Source: Lachnospiraceae bacterium (lineage in GTDB: Bacteria > Bacillota > Clostridia > Lachnospirales > Lachnospiraceae). Taken from it: a stretch of DNA of 64,000 nt. Within the stretch, counting starts at the first letter, position 1. Each line of letters opens with the position of its first letter. The notes under the pieces are model-generated. The model was given only the letters and a program-made list of their open reading frames with translations, made no database searches and was not told where the DNA came from. Position numbers and translations under genes: made by a program. Shown here in pieces: positions 31,218-41,009 of this stretch. The stretch lies in assembly GCA_017526745.1 (NCBI GenBank), contig JAFXQX010000012.1, positions 99,607-163,606 on the forward strand. The letters run 5' to 3'.

Positions 31218-32750
31218 ATGAAAAACGTTTTACTGATCAATCTGAAATCAAAGGGTACGGGAATAAAGACCGCTCCGCAGGGCATTGCCAAGTTGGGTGG
31301 TCTTTTGTTACTATATACACATTTTGAACCGCATTATTACGACGAACAGATCGAACCCTTACCACCCATCAAAGAACTGGTGGAAAAGTATAACCCTGCA
31401 TTTATCGGCTTCAGCGCTCAGATCGGAAGTGCGGCTTCGCTTTTTGAACATCTTAAGGAGATCGAAGAGGCAGGGATAGATATTCCGGTCAATGTCGGAA
31501 ATATGATCGCCACATATGCTTCCGATGAAGTATTGAAGCGCTTTCCGTGGGTGACCTGCATGACAGGACGTGCTGAGGTCCCTTCGGAATTTCAGAAGAT
31601 CTTTTCGCTCGATCCGACGATCTCTTATCCGGAAGATACCGTATTTGAAGCCAAAGCCGATTCCGACGGATTCTTTAGAGATCTACCGATAGAACATTAT
31701 GAGGAATTCTGGATCGAGTGCTCGCACGGCTGCCCTTGGAAGGCGGACGGAGTCGGGTGCAGATATTGTGCCATTTTACCAAATGGTGCATCCAGAGATA
31801 TCGTGACCAGGCCGATGGAATATATTCTTGCGGATATTCAGGCTCTTTTGGATCGCGGTGTGAAACATATCAAGTTCTCGGATGAAGAATTCCTGGCAAC
31901 ACCCATTAAACAGGTGAATGAGGTGATCCAATTCCTTTCCGGGAAAGGGGTTACCTTTGATTTTGCCGCCAGAGTGAATGATATTATCAGAATTCAGATA
32001 TACAAAGAAAAACAAGTATTCGGAGAAAACTCCGACCTGTTCGCGCGCATGAAAGATGCCGGGTTGATCGGCGTATATCTGGGCATTGAGTCTGGCTCAA
32101 ATGCCCAGCTTGCGAGAATGCACAAGGGGGTTACGGTCGAGGATAATCTTCGCGCCGTGCAGATATTGAAAGAAAACGGCATCCGCATCGCAGTCGGATG
32201 GATCATGTTTGATCCGGAAATGGAAAATCTCGAAGAACTGAAGGAAAATATTACGTTTCTTCGTAAGGCGGATCTTGTGCCGAAGACGCCGTTTGATGAT
32301 TTTGTCACCAATACGGTGAATCGTATGATGATCCTTCGCGGAGCTCCTCTGCAGCGGGACATGGAAAAGCGGGGACTGCTCGGGGAGCTGAAAGAAAACC
32401 TGACAATGTATGAGTTCAAGTGGTTAAGCCCATGGGTTGCCAGAATCGTGGAACTATTCGATGAATGGGACCAAAAAGCCGGAACCGCGAAACTGTACCG
32501 GATCAAGCTCATCGTATCCCTCGTGGGAGACAGGATGGAAACAGGGCTTTTGCCTGATGTGGAGAAGAAAGTCTGTGATGCATTTTTTGCAATTAAAAAT
32601 ATGAATCTGGAGATCTGCGAGAAACTCGTGGATCATGCACTCGAGCTTCAGACAAACGGCGGAAAGCCGGAAGATCTGGAAATCCCGGAGGAGATGTGGG
32701 AGAGGTATGATTCCATCCTCGAATCGGTCAGGGAGGACGGTATTCTATGA
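31218..32750 (+). CDS. B12-binding-type radical SAM protein with atypical cluster motif
   Basis: 510 aa from ATG 31218, where the cobalamin-binding-like Rossmann domain begins (MKNVLLINLKSKGTG, about 1-140). The radical-SAM domain follows (about 160-400). The cluster cysteines are spaced CX3C-X8-CX2C: C168, C172, C181, C184, in GCPWKADGVGCRYC, rather than the plain CX3CX2C. Downstream: KHIKFSDEEFLA, GVYLGIESGSNAQLARMHKG and IAVGWIMFDPEMENL, typical of B12-radical-SAM enzymes (often methyltransferases or cyclases). The HxxG cobalamin motif of the N-domain is not clear. Substrate unknown; it may modify a glycan or lipid made with the adjacent glycosyltransferase. Confidence 0.82.
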   Translation: MKNVLLINLKSKGTGIKTAPQGIAKLGGLLLLYTHFEPHYYDEQIEPLPPIKELVEKYNPAFIGFSAQIGSAASLFEHLKEIEEAGIDIPVNVGNMIATYASDEVLKRFPWVTCMTGRAEVPSEFQKIFSLDPTISYPEDTVFEAKADSDGFFRDLPIEHYEEFWIECSHGCPWKADGVGCRYCAILPNGASRDIVTRPMEYILADIQALLDRGVKHIKFSDEEFLATPIKQVNEVIQFLSGKGVTFDFAARVNDIIRIQIYKEKQVFGENSDLFARMKDAGLIGVYLGIESGSNAQLARMHKGVTVEDNLRAVQILKENGIRIAVGWIMFDPEMENLEELKENITFLRKADLVPKTPFDDFVTNTVNRMMILRGAPLQRDMEKRGLLGELKENLTMYEFKWLSPWVARIVELFDEWDQKAGTAKLYRIKLIVSLVGDRMETGLLPDVEKKVCDAFFAIKNMNLEICEKLVDHALELQTNGGKPEDLEIPEEMWERYDSILESVREDGIL

Positions 32751-32867
32751 ATAAAAAGAGCAGAAAAACTGATGATTCAAAAACTGGACGGACTCTTTAC
32801 CGTTCAGTATAATGACTATAAGAATAGTGATTCGACATAAAGGGAATCAGATTAAGGAGAACCCAAT

Positions 32868-34643
32868 ATGAAAGAAGCCAAACTGACGGAAAAGATTATG
32901 TTCAGGCTGCTTCCCGCACAGATCCTGCTGTCTGCAGTCGGTGTAGTAAACGGTATCGTATCAAGCCTTTTTGCAGGCAATTACGTTGGAGTAAAGGCAA
33001 TGGCGGCTGTAGGACTGTATTCGCCGGTCAACCTTTTTCTTATAGCTCTGAACAATATGTTTGTGAGCGGAGCAACAATACTGTGCGGAGAGTGTATCGG
33101 ACGTAATGATAAGGACGGGGCAAAGAGCATATTCTCTCTTGATATTACTATAGCCGGAGTATTTGCGATAGTCGCGACCATAGGGCACCTGATATACGGA
33201 TCTCTCGGTGCATTCATAGGTACCGTTGACGACCCGGAGGTAGGACGCATGCTTTGCCGATATGTATTTGGTCAAGCTGTTGGTATCATACCCCTGGTGC
33301 TTGGGAATCAGCTTTCTTCCTTCCTTTCACTTGATAACAGAATTAAGAGAACCGTAACTGCAAGTCTCGTCTACATAGGTGTCAACTTTGTCTTAAATTA
33401 CATTTTCATTGCACTGATGGGTATGGAGGTACTTGGACTTGCACTTGCACCTTCCATAGGTTTATGGGTATTCTTCTTTATTCAGATCCCACCCTTCATA
33501 AAAAAAGATGCTGTGATCAGATACAGCATGAAGGAGATTAATTGGCATGAGGCCGCAAAGATCCTGAAGATCGGCATTCCGGGGGCAGCAAACAGCGGAT
33601 ACAATGCGATCAGGGGAATTATTGTCAATTCCCTCATCCTGACTTATGTCGGAGGCGTCGGTATATCAGCATTTACAGCGGCCAATTCCATTATGTCTTT
33701 CTTCTGGCAGGTCCCGAGTGGAATGCTTATGGTATCCCGCATGATGATCAGCGTCAGTGTCGGAGAAGAGGACCGTAAGAGTCTTACCGATACCATGCGG
33801 GTTGCACTGTTCAGATTCATTCCGCTGGCTTTTGCGATGTCCCTTTTCGTGATCATTATGGCTGTTCCGTTTACAAGGCTTTATTTCAGGGATCCGTCGG
33901 ATCCTGTTTATATGATGACCGTGAGAGGGTTTCAGATTCTTCCTGTCTGTCTGCCGCTGTCCATAATCTGTACACACTTTTCATGTTACTGGCAGTCTTC
34001 TGACAGACACCTTCTTGTACATATCCTGTCTGCCCTTGACGGCCTGGTAGGCGTCGTTGCTTGCTCCGCGCTCCTTATGCCCGCTATGAAACTTAACGGT
34101 CTGTATGTGGCAAATGTTCTGAATGGACTGATCGCTCCGGTGTTCGTGCTGATCTATGCATGTATTTATAACAAACATTTTCCGGGAAAGATCGATGAAC
34201 TTATGTCTGTGCCACCGGCCTTCGGCGTCCCGGTATATGGGCGGATTGATATTACCGTGCATGATATGGAGAGCGTGATCGGTATTTCAGGCACCTTGCA
34301 GGAATTCTGTGAGAAAAGTCATATTGACAAACGCAGGGCGTTTTATGCAAGCCTGTGCCTTGAAGAGATGGTTGGAAATGTCATAGAACATGGCTTTACC
34401 AAAGACAAGAAGAAGCACAGTGTCCACGTGTGTGTGGCCTGTAAGCGTGAAACGTTGATAATGTCCGTAAAGGATGACTGCGTTCCGTTTAACATAGAAC
34501 AGAGACTTAAGATGATTGATAAGAATGATGTGGCAAAGAATATAGGTATCCGTCTGGTGTCCGGCATAGCATCGTCAATTCATTATCAGAACATCCTTGG
34601 AATGAACGTGCTGACTATACGTTTTGACGGTAAGGCTTCTTAA
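32868..34643 (+). CDS. MATE transporter fused to a RsbW-like HATPase domain
   Basis: 591 aa. Residues about 10-445 are a MATE/MatE multidrug or metabolite exporter with about twelve membrane segments (QILLSAVGVVNGIVSSLFAG, PGAANSGYNAIRGIIVNS, FWQVPSGMLMVSRMMIS). Residues about 460-591 are a cytosolic GHKL ATPase domain of the anti-sigma-kinase type: N box LEEMVGNVIEHGF, G1 box VKDDCVPFN, G2 box NIGIRLVSGIAS. AAGGAG lies before ATG 32868. The fusion suggests that transport is linked to, or gated by, a phosphorylation or partner-switching signal. Length and continuity argue against a frameshift artefact. Confidence 0.88.
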   Translation: MKEAKLTEKIMFRLLPAQILLSAVGVVNGIVSSLFAGNYVGVKAMAAVGLYSPVNLFLIALNNMFVSGATILCGECIGRNDKDGAKSIFSLDITIAGVFAIVATIGHLIYGSLGAFIGTVDDPEVGRMLCRYVFGQAVGIIPLVLGNQLSSFLSLDNRIKRTVTASLVYIGVNFVLNYIFIALMGMEVLGLALAPSIGLWVFFFIQIPPFIKKDAVIRYSMKEINWHEAAKILKIGIPGAANSGYNAIRGIIVNSLILTYVGGVGISAFTAANSIMSFFWQVPSGMLMVSRMMISVSVGEEDRKSLTDTMRVALFRFIPLAFAMSLFVIIMAVPFTRLYFRDPSDPVYMMTVRGFQILPVCLPLSIICTHFSCYWQSSDRHLLVHILSALDGLVGVVACSALLMPAMKLNGLYVANVLNGLIAPVFVLIYACIYNKHFPGKIDELMSVPPAFGVPVYGRIDITVHDMESVIGISGTLQEFCEKSHIDKRRAFYASLCLEEMVGNVIEHGFTKDKKKHSVHVCVACKRETLIMSVKDDCVPFNIEQRLKMIDKNDVAKNIGIRLVSGIASSIHYQNILGMNVLTIRFDGKAS

Positions 34644-35106
34644 ATATCTGTCCCATAATAAACTGCGGTTCCTGAACATCAAATCCTTCCTGTCTGCATG
34701 CTTGAACCACATTATAGCGGTCATCTATCAAAAGCATTGTATCCCTGGGATTTCCGGCGCGTTCATAGGCCCGCAGTAATAACAGTTTATTCTCATTTGA
34801 CGAACACGCAATATAGTCGATGAGTAAGTCAGGGTAATACTTATTGATAAAATCATACTTGAGCTCTGCTTCAAAAGAGAAATTTACCCAGGTAACAAGA
34901 TGTATTTGGGCACAGGACTGTCTCAGATATGAGACAAGAAGTTTATTTATATTGTTGGGATCATAACAATCGGTATCTTTAGATAACCTCATCGCAGTCC
35001 ATGATACGTCATCGGCAGATTTTCTATCCGGACAATTATCCCAAAGATAAAGTGTACTGTCGAAATCGACAAATATATGTTTATATCGTTTCTCTAAAAA
35101 TGTCAT
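34615..35106 (-). CDS. Small HAD-superfamily hydrolase
   Basis: 163 aa from the internal ATG at 35106; the longer frame from 35145 has no ribosome-binding site. HAD motifs: FVDFDSTLYLWD near the N-terminus (nucleophile Asp and second Asp), HLVTWV as motif 2, a Lys in NKLLLLRAY, and LLIDDRYNVVQACRQ as motif 4. Substrate unknown; such proteins are often phosphatases. Its 3' end overlaps the convergent MATE gene by 29 nt. Confidence 0.78.
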   Translation of the reverse strand: MTFLEKRYKHIFVDFDSTLYLWDNCPDRKSADDVSWTAMRLSKDTDCYDPNNINKLLVSYLRQSCAQIHLVTWVNFSFEAELKYDFINKYYPDLLIDYIACSSNENKLLLLRAYERAGNPRDTMLLIDDRYNVVQACRQEGFDVQEPQFIMGQIFKKPYRQNV

Positions 35107-35270
35107 ATCTGATTCCCCAACCTTAACTCTTCTCAATATTACCATGTTTCAGATAAAACTGCCATAACACATCCTTGGTAGAAAACACGGTACTTGACCT
35201 TCAATCAGCCTGGTAATATGATAATTTAAATCATTCGGAATAAAAATCGGAACAGAACGGATAAACTGTA

Positions 35271-36197
35271 ATGCTTGAATGGAGAACACCCGGGACCGGG
35301 GATATCAGACTGCTGGAGAGATACATGTCCGATCATAAGATGGTCACGAGCGACAGTACACCGGCAAACATATATCTTCTCAGGGAAAAATACAATATAC
35401 GGATAGCCGAAAAGGACGGCTTCCTTTTCAGAAAGTACTCCGGAAAGGGCATCCCCGGAAGAGACGGGGTAACATTTCCGCTCGGAGACGGTGATGTAAA
35501 GCTTGCACTTGAGACTGTAAGAGACGACAGGGCACAAAAGGGTAAGCCTTTGGATCTTATATATCTGACAAAAGACCAGTGTGACCGGATCAAAGAGATC
35601 TATCCGCATACAGAGTTTCATACGGACAGAGGTAATACGGATTACCTTTATACCGCGCAGCACTTAAGCAGCCTGTCCGGGCGCGAAAATCATAAGAAAA
35701 AGAACAGAAGCAACCGGTTTGCAAAACTGTTTCCCGACTGCAGCATCGTCTTTATAAGAGAATATGACCAAAAAGCCTGCAGCGATATGGTCGCTATAGA
35801 GGATAAGTGGTTCGAGGATCAGGAAGAGCGTATCGATTCCGCATTTGTCGAAAGAGAAGAGATATATGAGGCTTGCAGGATCTGGAATGATCTTGGACTT
35901 ACCGGTGCGGTTGTCTATACAAAAGAAGGCACAGCTGCTGCAATGTCGATCGCTGCGCCGATAAGCGAAGGTTATTATGATATACTGTTCGAGAAAAGTT
36001 ACGGCGAATATGCAAGGGATGGAGGGTTTGCGTATATCAACCGTTCCTTTGCCACTTTCCTGATGGACGAACTTGGCGCGAAGTGGATCAACCGTGAGGA
36101 AGACATCGGACTTGAGGGGCTTCGAAGGGCCAAGATGGGATATAATCCCGATCTGTTGATGGATAAATATCATTGTGAGGTGAATGATGATCAGTGA
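35271..36197 (+). CDS. DUF2156 / LPG-synthase C-terminal-like protein
   Basis: 308 aa, soluble, with two GNAT-like halves. Resembles the DUF2156 family (C-terminal domain of phosphatidylglycerol lysyltransferase MprF): DYLYTAQHLSSLSGRENHKK followed by KKNRSNRFAK, then TGAVVYTKEGTAAAMSIAAP and WINREEDIGLEGLRRAKMGY. There is no flippase domain, so a cytosolic acyl- or aminoacyl-transferase role is likely; the substrate is unknown. It overlaps the next gene by 11 nt and heads a small + strand run of metabolic genes (36.2-38.1 kb). Confidence 0.82.
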   Translation: MLEWRTPGTGDIRLLERYMSDHKMVTSDSTPANIYLLREKYNIRIAEKDGFLFRKYSGKGIPGRDGVTFPLGDGDVKLALETVRDDRAQKGKPLDLIYLTKDQCDRIKEIYPHTEFHTDRGNTDYLYTAQHLSSLSGRENHKKKNRSNRFAKLFPDCSIVFIREYDQKACSDMVAIEDKWFEDQEERIDSAFVEREEIYEACRIWNDLGLTGAVVYTKEGTAAAMSIAAPISEGYYDILFEKSYGEYARDGGFAYINRSFATFLMDELGAKWINREEDIGLEGLRRAKMGYNPDLLMDKYHCEVNDDQ

Positions 36198-36690
36198 TTT
36201 TATAAAAAAAGAAGACTGCAGATCATGCAGATTCTGCTGTGTGTTCAGAAGAAAGAGCCTTTGGGAAGTTCCGAAGCATCAGAAATACATTAAGGACAAA
36301 TACCCGACAGGATTTGACGGCAAGCCTGTCAGATACAGGGAGTTTGACACGCCTTCGGGCAGCTGGGTAATTACGGATCTGAGTGATAAATATAAAACGG
36401 ATGATCCTGAAGAAGCGGCACCTTGTCCTTTTCTTGATCCTGATGGAGGATGTACCCTTCCCAACGAGGACAAACCGTTTGAATGCAAGGCCTGGCCTCT
36501 GAGGTATATGAGAATGCCGGATGGCGGCCTGAAGGTCACGCTCACACCGACATGTCCTGCACCGCGTCTTAAAGATACCGCGGCTTTGAAAAAAAAGAGC
36601 AGGGATTCGTGGGAGCAGGCATTCAAAGATTATGCAGACAGCAATCCATACATAATCAATGAATACAGGGACGGCTATATCATCCTTTAG
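36187..36690 (+). CDS. YkgJ-type cysteine cluster protein
   Basis: 167 aa. GAGG at 36177-36180 suits ATG 36187 slightly better than ATG 36184. The N-terminal CRSCRFCC motif (CX2CX2CC), with later cysteines in PCPFLDPDGGC, FECKAW and PTCPAP, matches the YkgJ/UPF0153 family, thought to bind zinc or an iron-sulfur cluster. Role unknown; members are often called flagellin N-methylase-like on weak evidence. Confidence 0.82.
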   Translation: MISDFIKKEDCRSCRFCCVFRRKSLWEVPKHQKYIKDKYPTGFDGKPVRYREFDTPSGSWVITDLSDKYKTDDPEEAAPCPFLDPDGGCTLPNEDKPFECKAWPLRYMRMPDGGLKVTLTPTCPAPRLKDTAALKKKSRDSWEQAFKDYADSNPYIINEYRDGYIIL

Positions 36691-36724
36691 GATGGCAGAT
36701 ATTAATAACGGAGAGGAACAAAGA

Positions 36725-37447
36725 ATGTACGAATACGGAAAACGGATAGGTTTTTCGGAATGTGACACGAAAAGACAGCTGTCTGTAACATCGCTCATAG
36801 ATGTGTTTCAGGACTGCTCCACCTTTCAGTCGGAAGATGCCGGAGCGGGATTTTATGTCCTTGAAAAGCTGCATCTTGTCTGGGTGGTCAATTACTGGGA
36901 ACTTCAGATCGAGACTCTGCCGTACCTGTGCGATAACGTTACCGTCGGGACCTTTCCATACAGCTTCAAGGGATGTTTCGGAATGAGAAATTTCTATATG
37001 AAGGACGCCGAAGGAAGATATATCGTTAAGGCCAATTCAATGTGGACAATCATCGACACCGAAACGGTAAAGCCCGTAAAGGCACCGGATTTTATCAGGG
37101 AATCTTATACTATCGAAGAAAAGCTCGACATGGATTATAATCCGAGAAAGGTTTTGGTACCGGATGGGGATGATTATAATATCGTGCATCCGGATCCTAT
37201 CACGATACAGATACATCACCTTGACAGCAACCATCATATGAACAACGGCCAGTATGTAAAACTTGCAATGTCATCGATAACTGACATGGATATCTCATCG
37301 CTCCGTATCGATTACAGAAAACAGGCTATGCTCGGCGACGAGATATTCCCTGTCGTCTATGAAAGGGATAATGAGAGGATAGTGGCTCTTAATGACCGGG
37401 ACGGCAATCCGTTCTCGGTTTCTGAGTATATCGGAAGAATAAACTGA
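36725..37447 (+). CDS. Acyl-ACP thioesterase
   Basis: 240 aa from ATG 36725, preceded by GGAGAGG; the longer frame overlaps the upstream gene and is not needed. Double hot-dog fold of the bacterial FatA/FatB-like family: FSECDTKRQLSVTSLIDVFQ at the start of domain 1, GMRNFYMKDAEGRYIVKANS, and in domain 2 DSNHHMNNGQYVKLAM, the typical N-x-H-x-N-N region holding the active-site residues. It releases free fatty acids from acyl carrier protein. Confidence 0.9.
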   Translation: MYEYGKRIGFSECDTKRQLSVTSLIDVFQDCSTFQSEDAGAGFYVLEKLHLVWVVNYWELQIETLPYLCDNVTVGTFPYSFKGCFGMRNFYMKDAEGRYIVKANSMWTIIDTETVKPVKAPDFIRESYTIEEKLDMDYNPRKVLVPDGDDYNIVHPDPITIQIHHLDSNHHMNNGQYVKLAMSSITDMDISSLRIDYRKQAMLGDEIFPVVYERDNERIVALNDRDGNPFSVSEYIGRIN

Positions 37448-37494
37448 GAACAGACAATCCGGAACAATGTACCATCAGGAGAAAGGGAGGGCTT

Positions 37495-38136
37495 ATGGCA
37501 GACAGCAACAAAAAGAAGTTTTACAGGAATCAGGCGCAGTCCATCATCGGTAAATTAAAACTTCGCAAGATGGAAGGATTTTATGCCGACTCAATGGATG
37601 AGGCGGTCGAAAAGGTACTTGAGCTTCTCGGCCCCGAAAGCAAAACAGTATGCTACGGCGGTTCGATGACTCTTGACAATTCGGATATCAAGAAAAGGAT
37701 CAAAGAGAAGGGTCATGAACTTATAGTCCGCGAGGATGCCAAGACAGATGAAGAGATGCGGCAGCTCAAATCCAGGATGATCAATTCGGATGTGTTCCTT
37801 ATGAGCACGAACGCCATCACTCTTGACGGAGAGCTGATTAATATCGACGGACGCGGAAATCGGGTCTCGTACCTGATATACGGACCCGATCGTGTATTTG
37901 TCATTGCCGGTATGAACAAGGTTGTTAAGGATGTTAACGAGGGGATCGACCGCACGAGAAACGTCGCATCACCTGCAAACACAGTAAGGCTAGGCTGCGA
38001 CACTCCGTGTGCCAAAACAGGCAGATGTGCGGACTGTCTCGATCACACGATCTGCTGCCAGATCGTTGTGACCAGATGCTCAATGGTCCCTCAAAGGATA
38101 ACGGTCATTCTGGTCGGCGAGGAGCTTGGGTATTAA
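37495..38136 (+). CDS. LUD-domain (LutC/YkgG-like) protein
   Basis: 213 aa. A single LUD domain (formerly DUF162): SKTVCYGGSMTLDNSDI, DVFLMSTNAITLDGELINID, GNRVSYLIYGPDRVFVIAGM, then a Cys-rich segment CDTPCAKTGRCADCLDHTICC near the C-terminus. LutC-like proteins act in lactate utilization, but lone members with this extra cysteine segment are common in anaerobes and their role is unclear. GGGAGG sits right before ATG 37495. It is the last gene of this + strand run and converges on spoVG. Confidence 0.85.
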   Translation: MADSNKKKFYRNQAQSIIGKLKLRKMEGFYADSMDEAVEKVLELLGPESKTVCYGGSMTLDNSDIKKRIKEKGHELIVREDAKTDEEMRQLKSRMINSDVFLMSTNAITLDGELINIDGRGNRVSYLIYGPDRVFVIAGMNKVVKDVNEGIDRTRNVASPANTVRLGCDTPCAKTGRCADCLDHTICCQIVVTRCSMVPQRITVILVGEELGY

Positions 38137-38152
38137 ATGCAAATAGGTGGCC

Positions 38153-38177
38153 GAGCCTCATTGTAATAAGGCTTTTT
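38153..38177 (+). terminator. Terminator between LUD gene and spoVG
   Basis: GAGCCT (38153-38158) pairs with AGGCTT (38169-38174), then a T run. It overlaps the spoVG stop region. Confidence 0.6.
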
Positions 38178-38418
38178 CATATGCGTCCAGAACCGCTTTT
38201 TGTAATACCTCGCGGGATTCGCTTGATATGGGGTGCGCGATGTCCCTGAATTCGCCTTCCGGCGTTTTTCTTGAGGGCATCGCGATAAACAGCCCCTTTT
38301 CCCCTTCGATTATCTTGATATCATGAATTGCAAGCTCGTTGTCGATCGTGATCGATGCAACGGCTTTCATATTTCCTTCCTTTGTCATTTTACGGATTCT
38401 GACATCAGTAATGTTCAT
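38158..38418 (-). CDS. spoVG: SpoVG regulator
   Basis: 86 aa. AAAGGA precedes ATG 38418 by 8 nt; the codon at 38424 is TTG. Starts [20 protein letters not shown], with [39 protein letters not shown], ending in a helical AYEKALLQ: full-length SpoVG. This conserved Firmicute nucleic-acid-binding protein influences sporulation, capsule and wall metabolism. It lies 27 nt downstream of glgD on the same strand and may be co-transcribed with the glycogen genes. Confidence 0.95.
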   Translation of the reverse strand: MNITDVRIRKMTKEGNMKAVASITIDNELAIHDIKIIEGEKGLFIAMPSRKTPEGEFRDIAHPISSESREVLQKAVLDAYEKALLQ

Positions 38419-38445
38419 TTCCAAATCCTTTCGTTTATCCCTGAT

Positions 38446-39564
38446 TTAGAATACGTACCTGTCACTCTTTTCGATGACAACCTTCGGTCCGTCCTCGCCT
38501 TTGTAATATGAGTTGGCAAGTATGGTTCCGCCGCTTTCCACGATACAGTTTTCTATATAAGTGTTGTCACCGATGTAAACATCATTGAGTATGATGGAAT
38601 TCTTTATCGTGCAGTTGCTCCCCACGAAGACCTTCTTGAAGAGAAGTGATCCTTCCACGGTACCGTTTATGATCGTACCGGATGCGATGAGTGAATTACG
38701 GACATTTGAACCGACGTTGTATTTTGCGGGAGGAAGATCATCAACCTTCGTATACACATCGGGGAATTCCCTGAAGAAATAATCGCGGACTTCTTTCTTG
38801 AGAAAATCCATATTGGTGCGGTAGTAGTCGTCAACCGATGCGATATTGCTCCAGTATGTCTTGATCTTGTATCCGCAGATCTTCTTGATGGTCATGTAGC
38901 GGATCAGGATATCCCTTACAAAATCGAAACGTTCTTCTTCGGCACACTTCTCGATCAGCTCGACGAGAAGTCTTCTTCTTATCACGTATATGCCGCAGGA
39001 TACGAGCGTGGACTTGGCCGAGATCGGTTTTTCCTCAAAATCCACGACCTGCATCTCGTCATTGAGCTTTACCATTCCGAAACGCTCACAGTCTTTGGGA
39101 TCGTTGATCTCCGAGCATACAAGCGAGATATCGGCTCCCTTTTCCATATGAAACTCAAGGAGCTCGTTATAGTCCATCTTGTATATTCCGTCACCGGAAG
39201 CGATAACAACGTAAGGCTCATGACTTTCCTTGAGGAATGAAAGGTTCTGGTAAATGGAATCAGCTGTTCCCCTGTACCAGAAATTATTATCGCTCGTGAC
39301 GGTGGGAGTGAATATGTGAAGCCCTCCCTGCTTACGTCCGAAATCCCACCATTTGGAGGAACTTAAGTGTTCATGAAGGCTTCCCGCATTGTACTGGGTT
39401 ATCACGCCGACCTTCGTGATCCTTGAATTGGTCATATTGCTGAGCGCAAAATCAATTGCCCTGTAGTTTCCGGCAACAGGCATCGCGGCTATGGCGCGCT
39501 TTTGTGAAAGGTCTTTCATTCTGTATGTGTTGCCGCCTGCCAGTATAAGTCCGATCGCTCTCAC
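38446..39564 (-). CDS. glgD: Glycogen biosynthesis protein GlgD
   Basis: 372 aa. GlgD subunit of ADP-glucose pyrophosphorylase, found beside GlgC in Firmicutes. The nucleotidyltransferase domain ([36 protein letters not shown]) lacks the intact GXGXRLxxLTxxxAKPA signature and is thought to be a regulatory partner. The C-terminal left-handed beta-helix (about 280-372) has hexapeptide-like repeats ([20 protein letters not shown]). It starts with GTG at 39564, overlapping the glgC stop by 4 nt, so the two subunits are made together. Confidence 0.94.
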   Translation of the reverse strand: MRAIGLILAGGNTYRMKDLSQKRAIAAMPVAGNYRAIDFALSNMTNSRITKVGVITQYNAGSLHEHLSSSKWWDFGRKQGGLHIFTPTVTSDNNFWYRGTADSIYQNLSFLKESHEPYVVIASGDGIYKMDYNELLEFHMEKGADISLVCSEINDPKDCERFGMVKLNDEMQVVDFEEKPISAKSTLVSCGIYVIRRRLLVELIEKCAEEERFDFVRDILIRYMTIKKICGYKIKTYWSNIASVDDYYRTNMDFLKKEVRDYFFREFPDVYTKVDDLPPAKYNVGSNVRNSLIASGTIINGTVEGSLLFKKVFVGSNCTIKNSIILNDVYIGDNTYIENCIVESGGTILANSYYKGEDGPKVVIEKSDRYVF

Positions 39565-40835
39565 AGTTTGTCACCTGCCTTTATCAATGTTTTGCCGCTT
39601 CCCAAAGCGTTATTTTCAAAATCATCCGAAACGAGTTTTCCGGAAACGACGCTGTTCTTTCCTATGCTGACATTATCCGGTACGGTTGTATGCTCGCCGA
39701 TGGTAACGATACCGTTGGTGTATATTGTCGGATCGGTCTCGTTGGGAACCTCTTCACCTGTTCCGAGGGTTACGTTGTTTCCGATCACGACATCTTCCGC
39801 GATGATCGCTTTTGTGATATCGCACGTATCACCTATCTGTGTGTTGTTCATTATAATGGAGTCTCTGACAACAGTATCTTTACCGATCGTGATGTTGCAT
39901 CCGATAACGGAGTTGTATACCTTGCCATACACGTATGTACCCTCACCGATGATCGAGCGTTCCACGATACTGTTCTCGGAAATATACTGGGGAGGAAGAG
40001 TCTCCGAGTGCGTGTATATCTTCCAGTATTCTTCATACAGGTTGAAGTCCGGAACTATGTCGATAAGCTCCATGTTGGCATCCCAATATGAGTGGAGTGT
40101 TCCAACGTCTTTCCAGTAACTGTTGAACTCATAGGCAAAGCATCTGCCGCCGCGCTCGAACAGATAGGGGATGATATGTTTTCCGAAATCGAGATTGGGC
40201 TGATCTGCCATTGCAACCAAAGACTCTTTAAGAGCCTTCCAGTTGAAAATATAGATTCCCATTGAAGCCAGATTGCTGCGTGGGTTCTCGGGCTTCTCTT
40301 CAAATTCGGTGATCTGTCTGTTGTCATCAGTGATAAGGATACCGAAGCGTCGTGCCTCTTCGATCGGAACAGGCATGGCTGCGATGGTTATCTCGGCATT
40401 ATTGCTCTTGTGATAGTCGAGCATCACCTCGTAGTCCATTTTGTAGATGTGGTCTCCCGACAGTATGAGAACATAGTCGGGATTAAATGTTTCCATATAT
40501 TCGATATTCTGATAAATGGCATTGGCCGTTCCGGTATACCACTCACTGTTCGTACTCTTTTCGTAAGGAGGAAGGACTGTTACTCCGCCGATGTTTCGGT
40601 CAAGATCCCACGGGATACCTATACCGATATGGGTGTTAAGACGCAGCGGGCGATACTGTGTCAGAACTCCGACGGTGTCCACACCGGAATTAATGCAGTT
40701 GGAAAGCGGAAAATCAATGATCCTGTACTTTCCGCCAAAAGATACTGCCGGTTTGGCAACCTTTGATGTGAGGATGCCCAGACGGCTGCCCTGGCCGCCG
40801 GCAAGCAACATTGCGATCATCTCTTTCTTAATCAC
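39561..40835 (-). CDS. glgC: Glucose-1-phosphate adenylyltransferase GlgC
   Basis: 424 aa. Makes ADP-glucose for glycogen synthesis. The start is a GTG at 40835 preceded by AGAGGTG; the frame extends upstream to 40889 without a ribosome-binding site. Signature [20 protein letters not shown] near residue 10, [40 protein letters not shown], and a C-terminal beta-helix with hexapeptide repeats (about 300-415). It is the catalytic partner of GlgD. Two TAGTGTGATA copies and a TATAAT lie upstream on this strand. Confidence 0.95.
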   Translation of the reverse strand: MIKKEMIAMLLAGGQGSRLGILTSKVAKPAVSFGGKYRIIDFPLSNCINSGVDTVGVLTQYRPLRLNTHIGIGIPWDLDRNIGGVTVLPPYEKSTNSEWYTGTANAIYQNIEYMETFNPDYVLILSGDHIYKMDYEVMLDYHKSNNAEITIAAMPVPIEEARRFGILITDDNRQITEFEEKPENPRSNLASMGIYIFNWKALKESLVAMADQPNLDFGKHIIPYLFERGGRCFAYEFNSYWKDVGTLHSYWDANMELIDIVPDFNLYEEYWKIYTHSETLPPQYISENSIVERSIIGEGTYVYGKVYNSVIGCNITIGKDTVVRDSIIMNNTQIGDTCDITKAIIAEDVVIGNNVTLGTGEEVPNETDPTIYTNGIVTIGEHTTVPDNVSIGKNSVVSGKLVSDDFENNALGSGKTLIKAGDKL

Positions 40836-41009
40836 GTTTACACCTCTGTCTTTCCTGGCTGTAGTATTGGTGTGATGCGCAATTATCACACTAAATGTAT
40901 TATATCACACTATATGAAATAATAAACAAAAAATTCCGAAAATAAGGCCGGTATTTGTGAATTATTACAGATATTGAGTTTTTTTATTTTATGGACTATT
41001 ATGTTTCCT

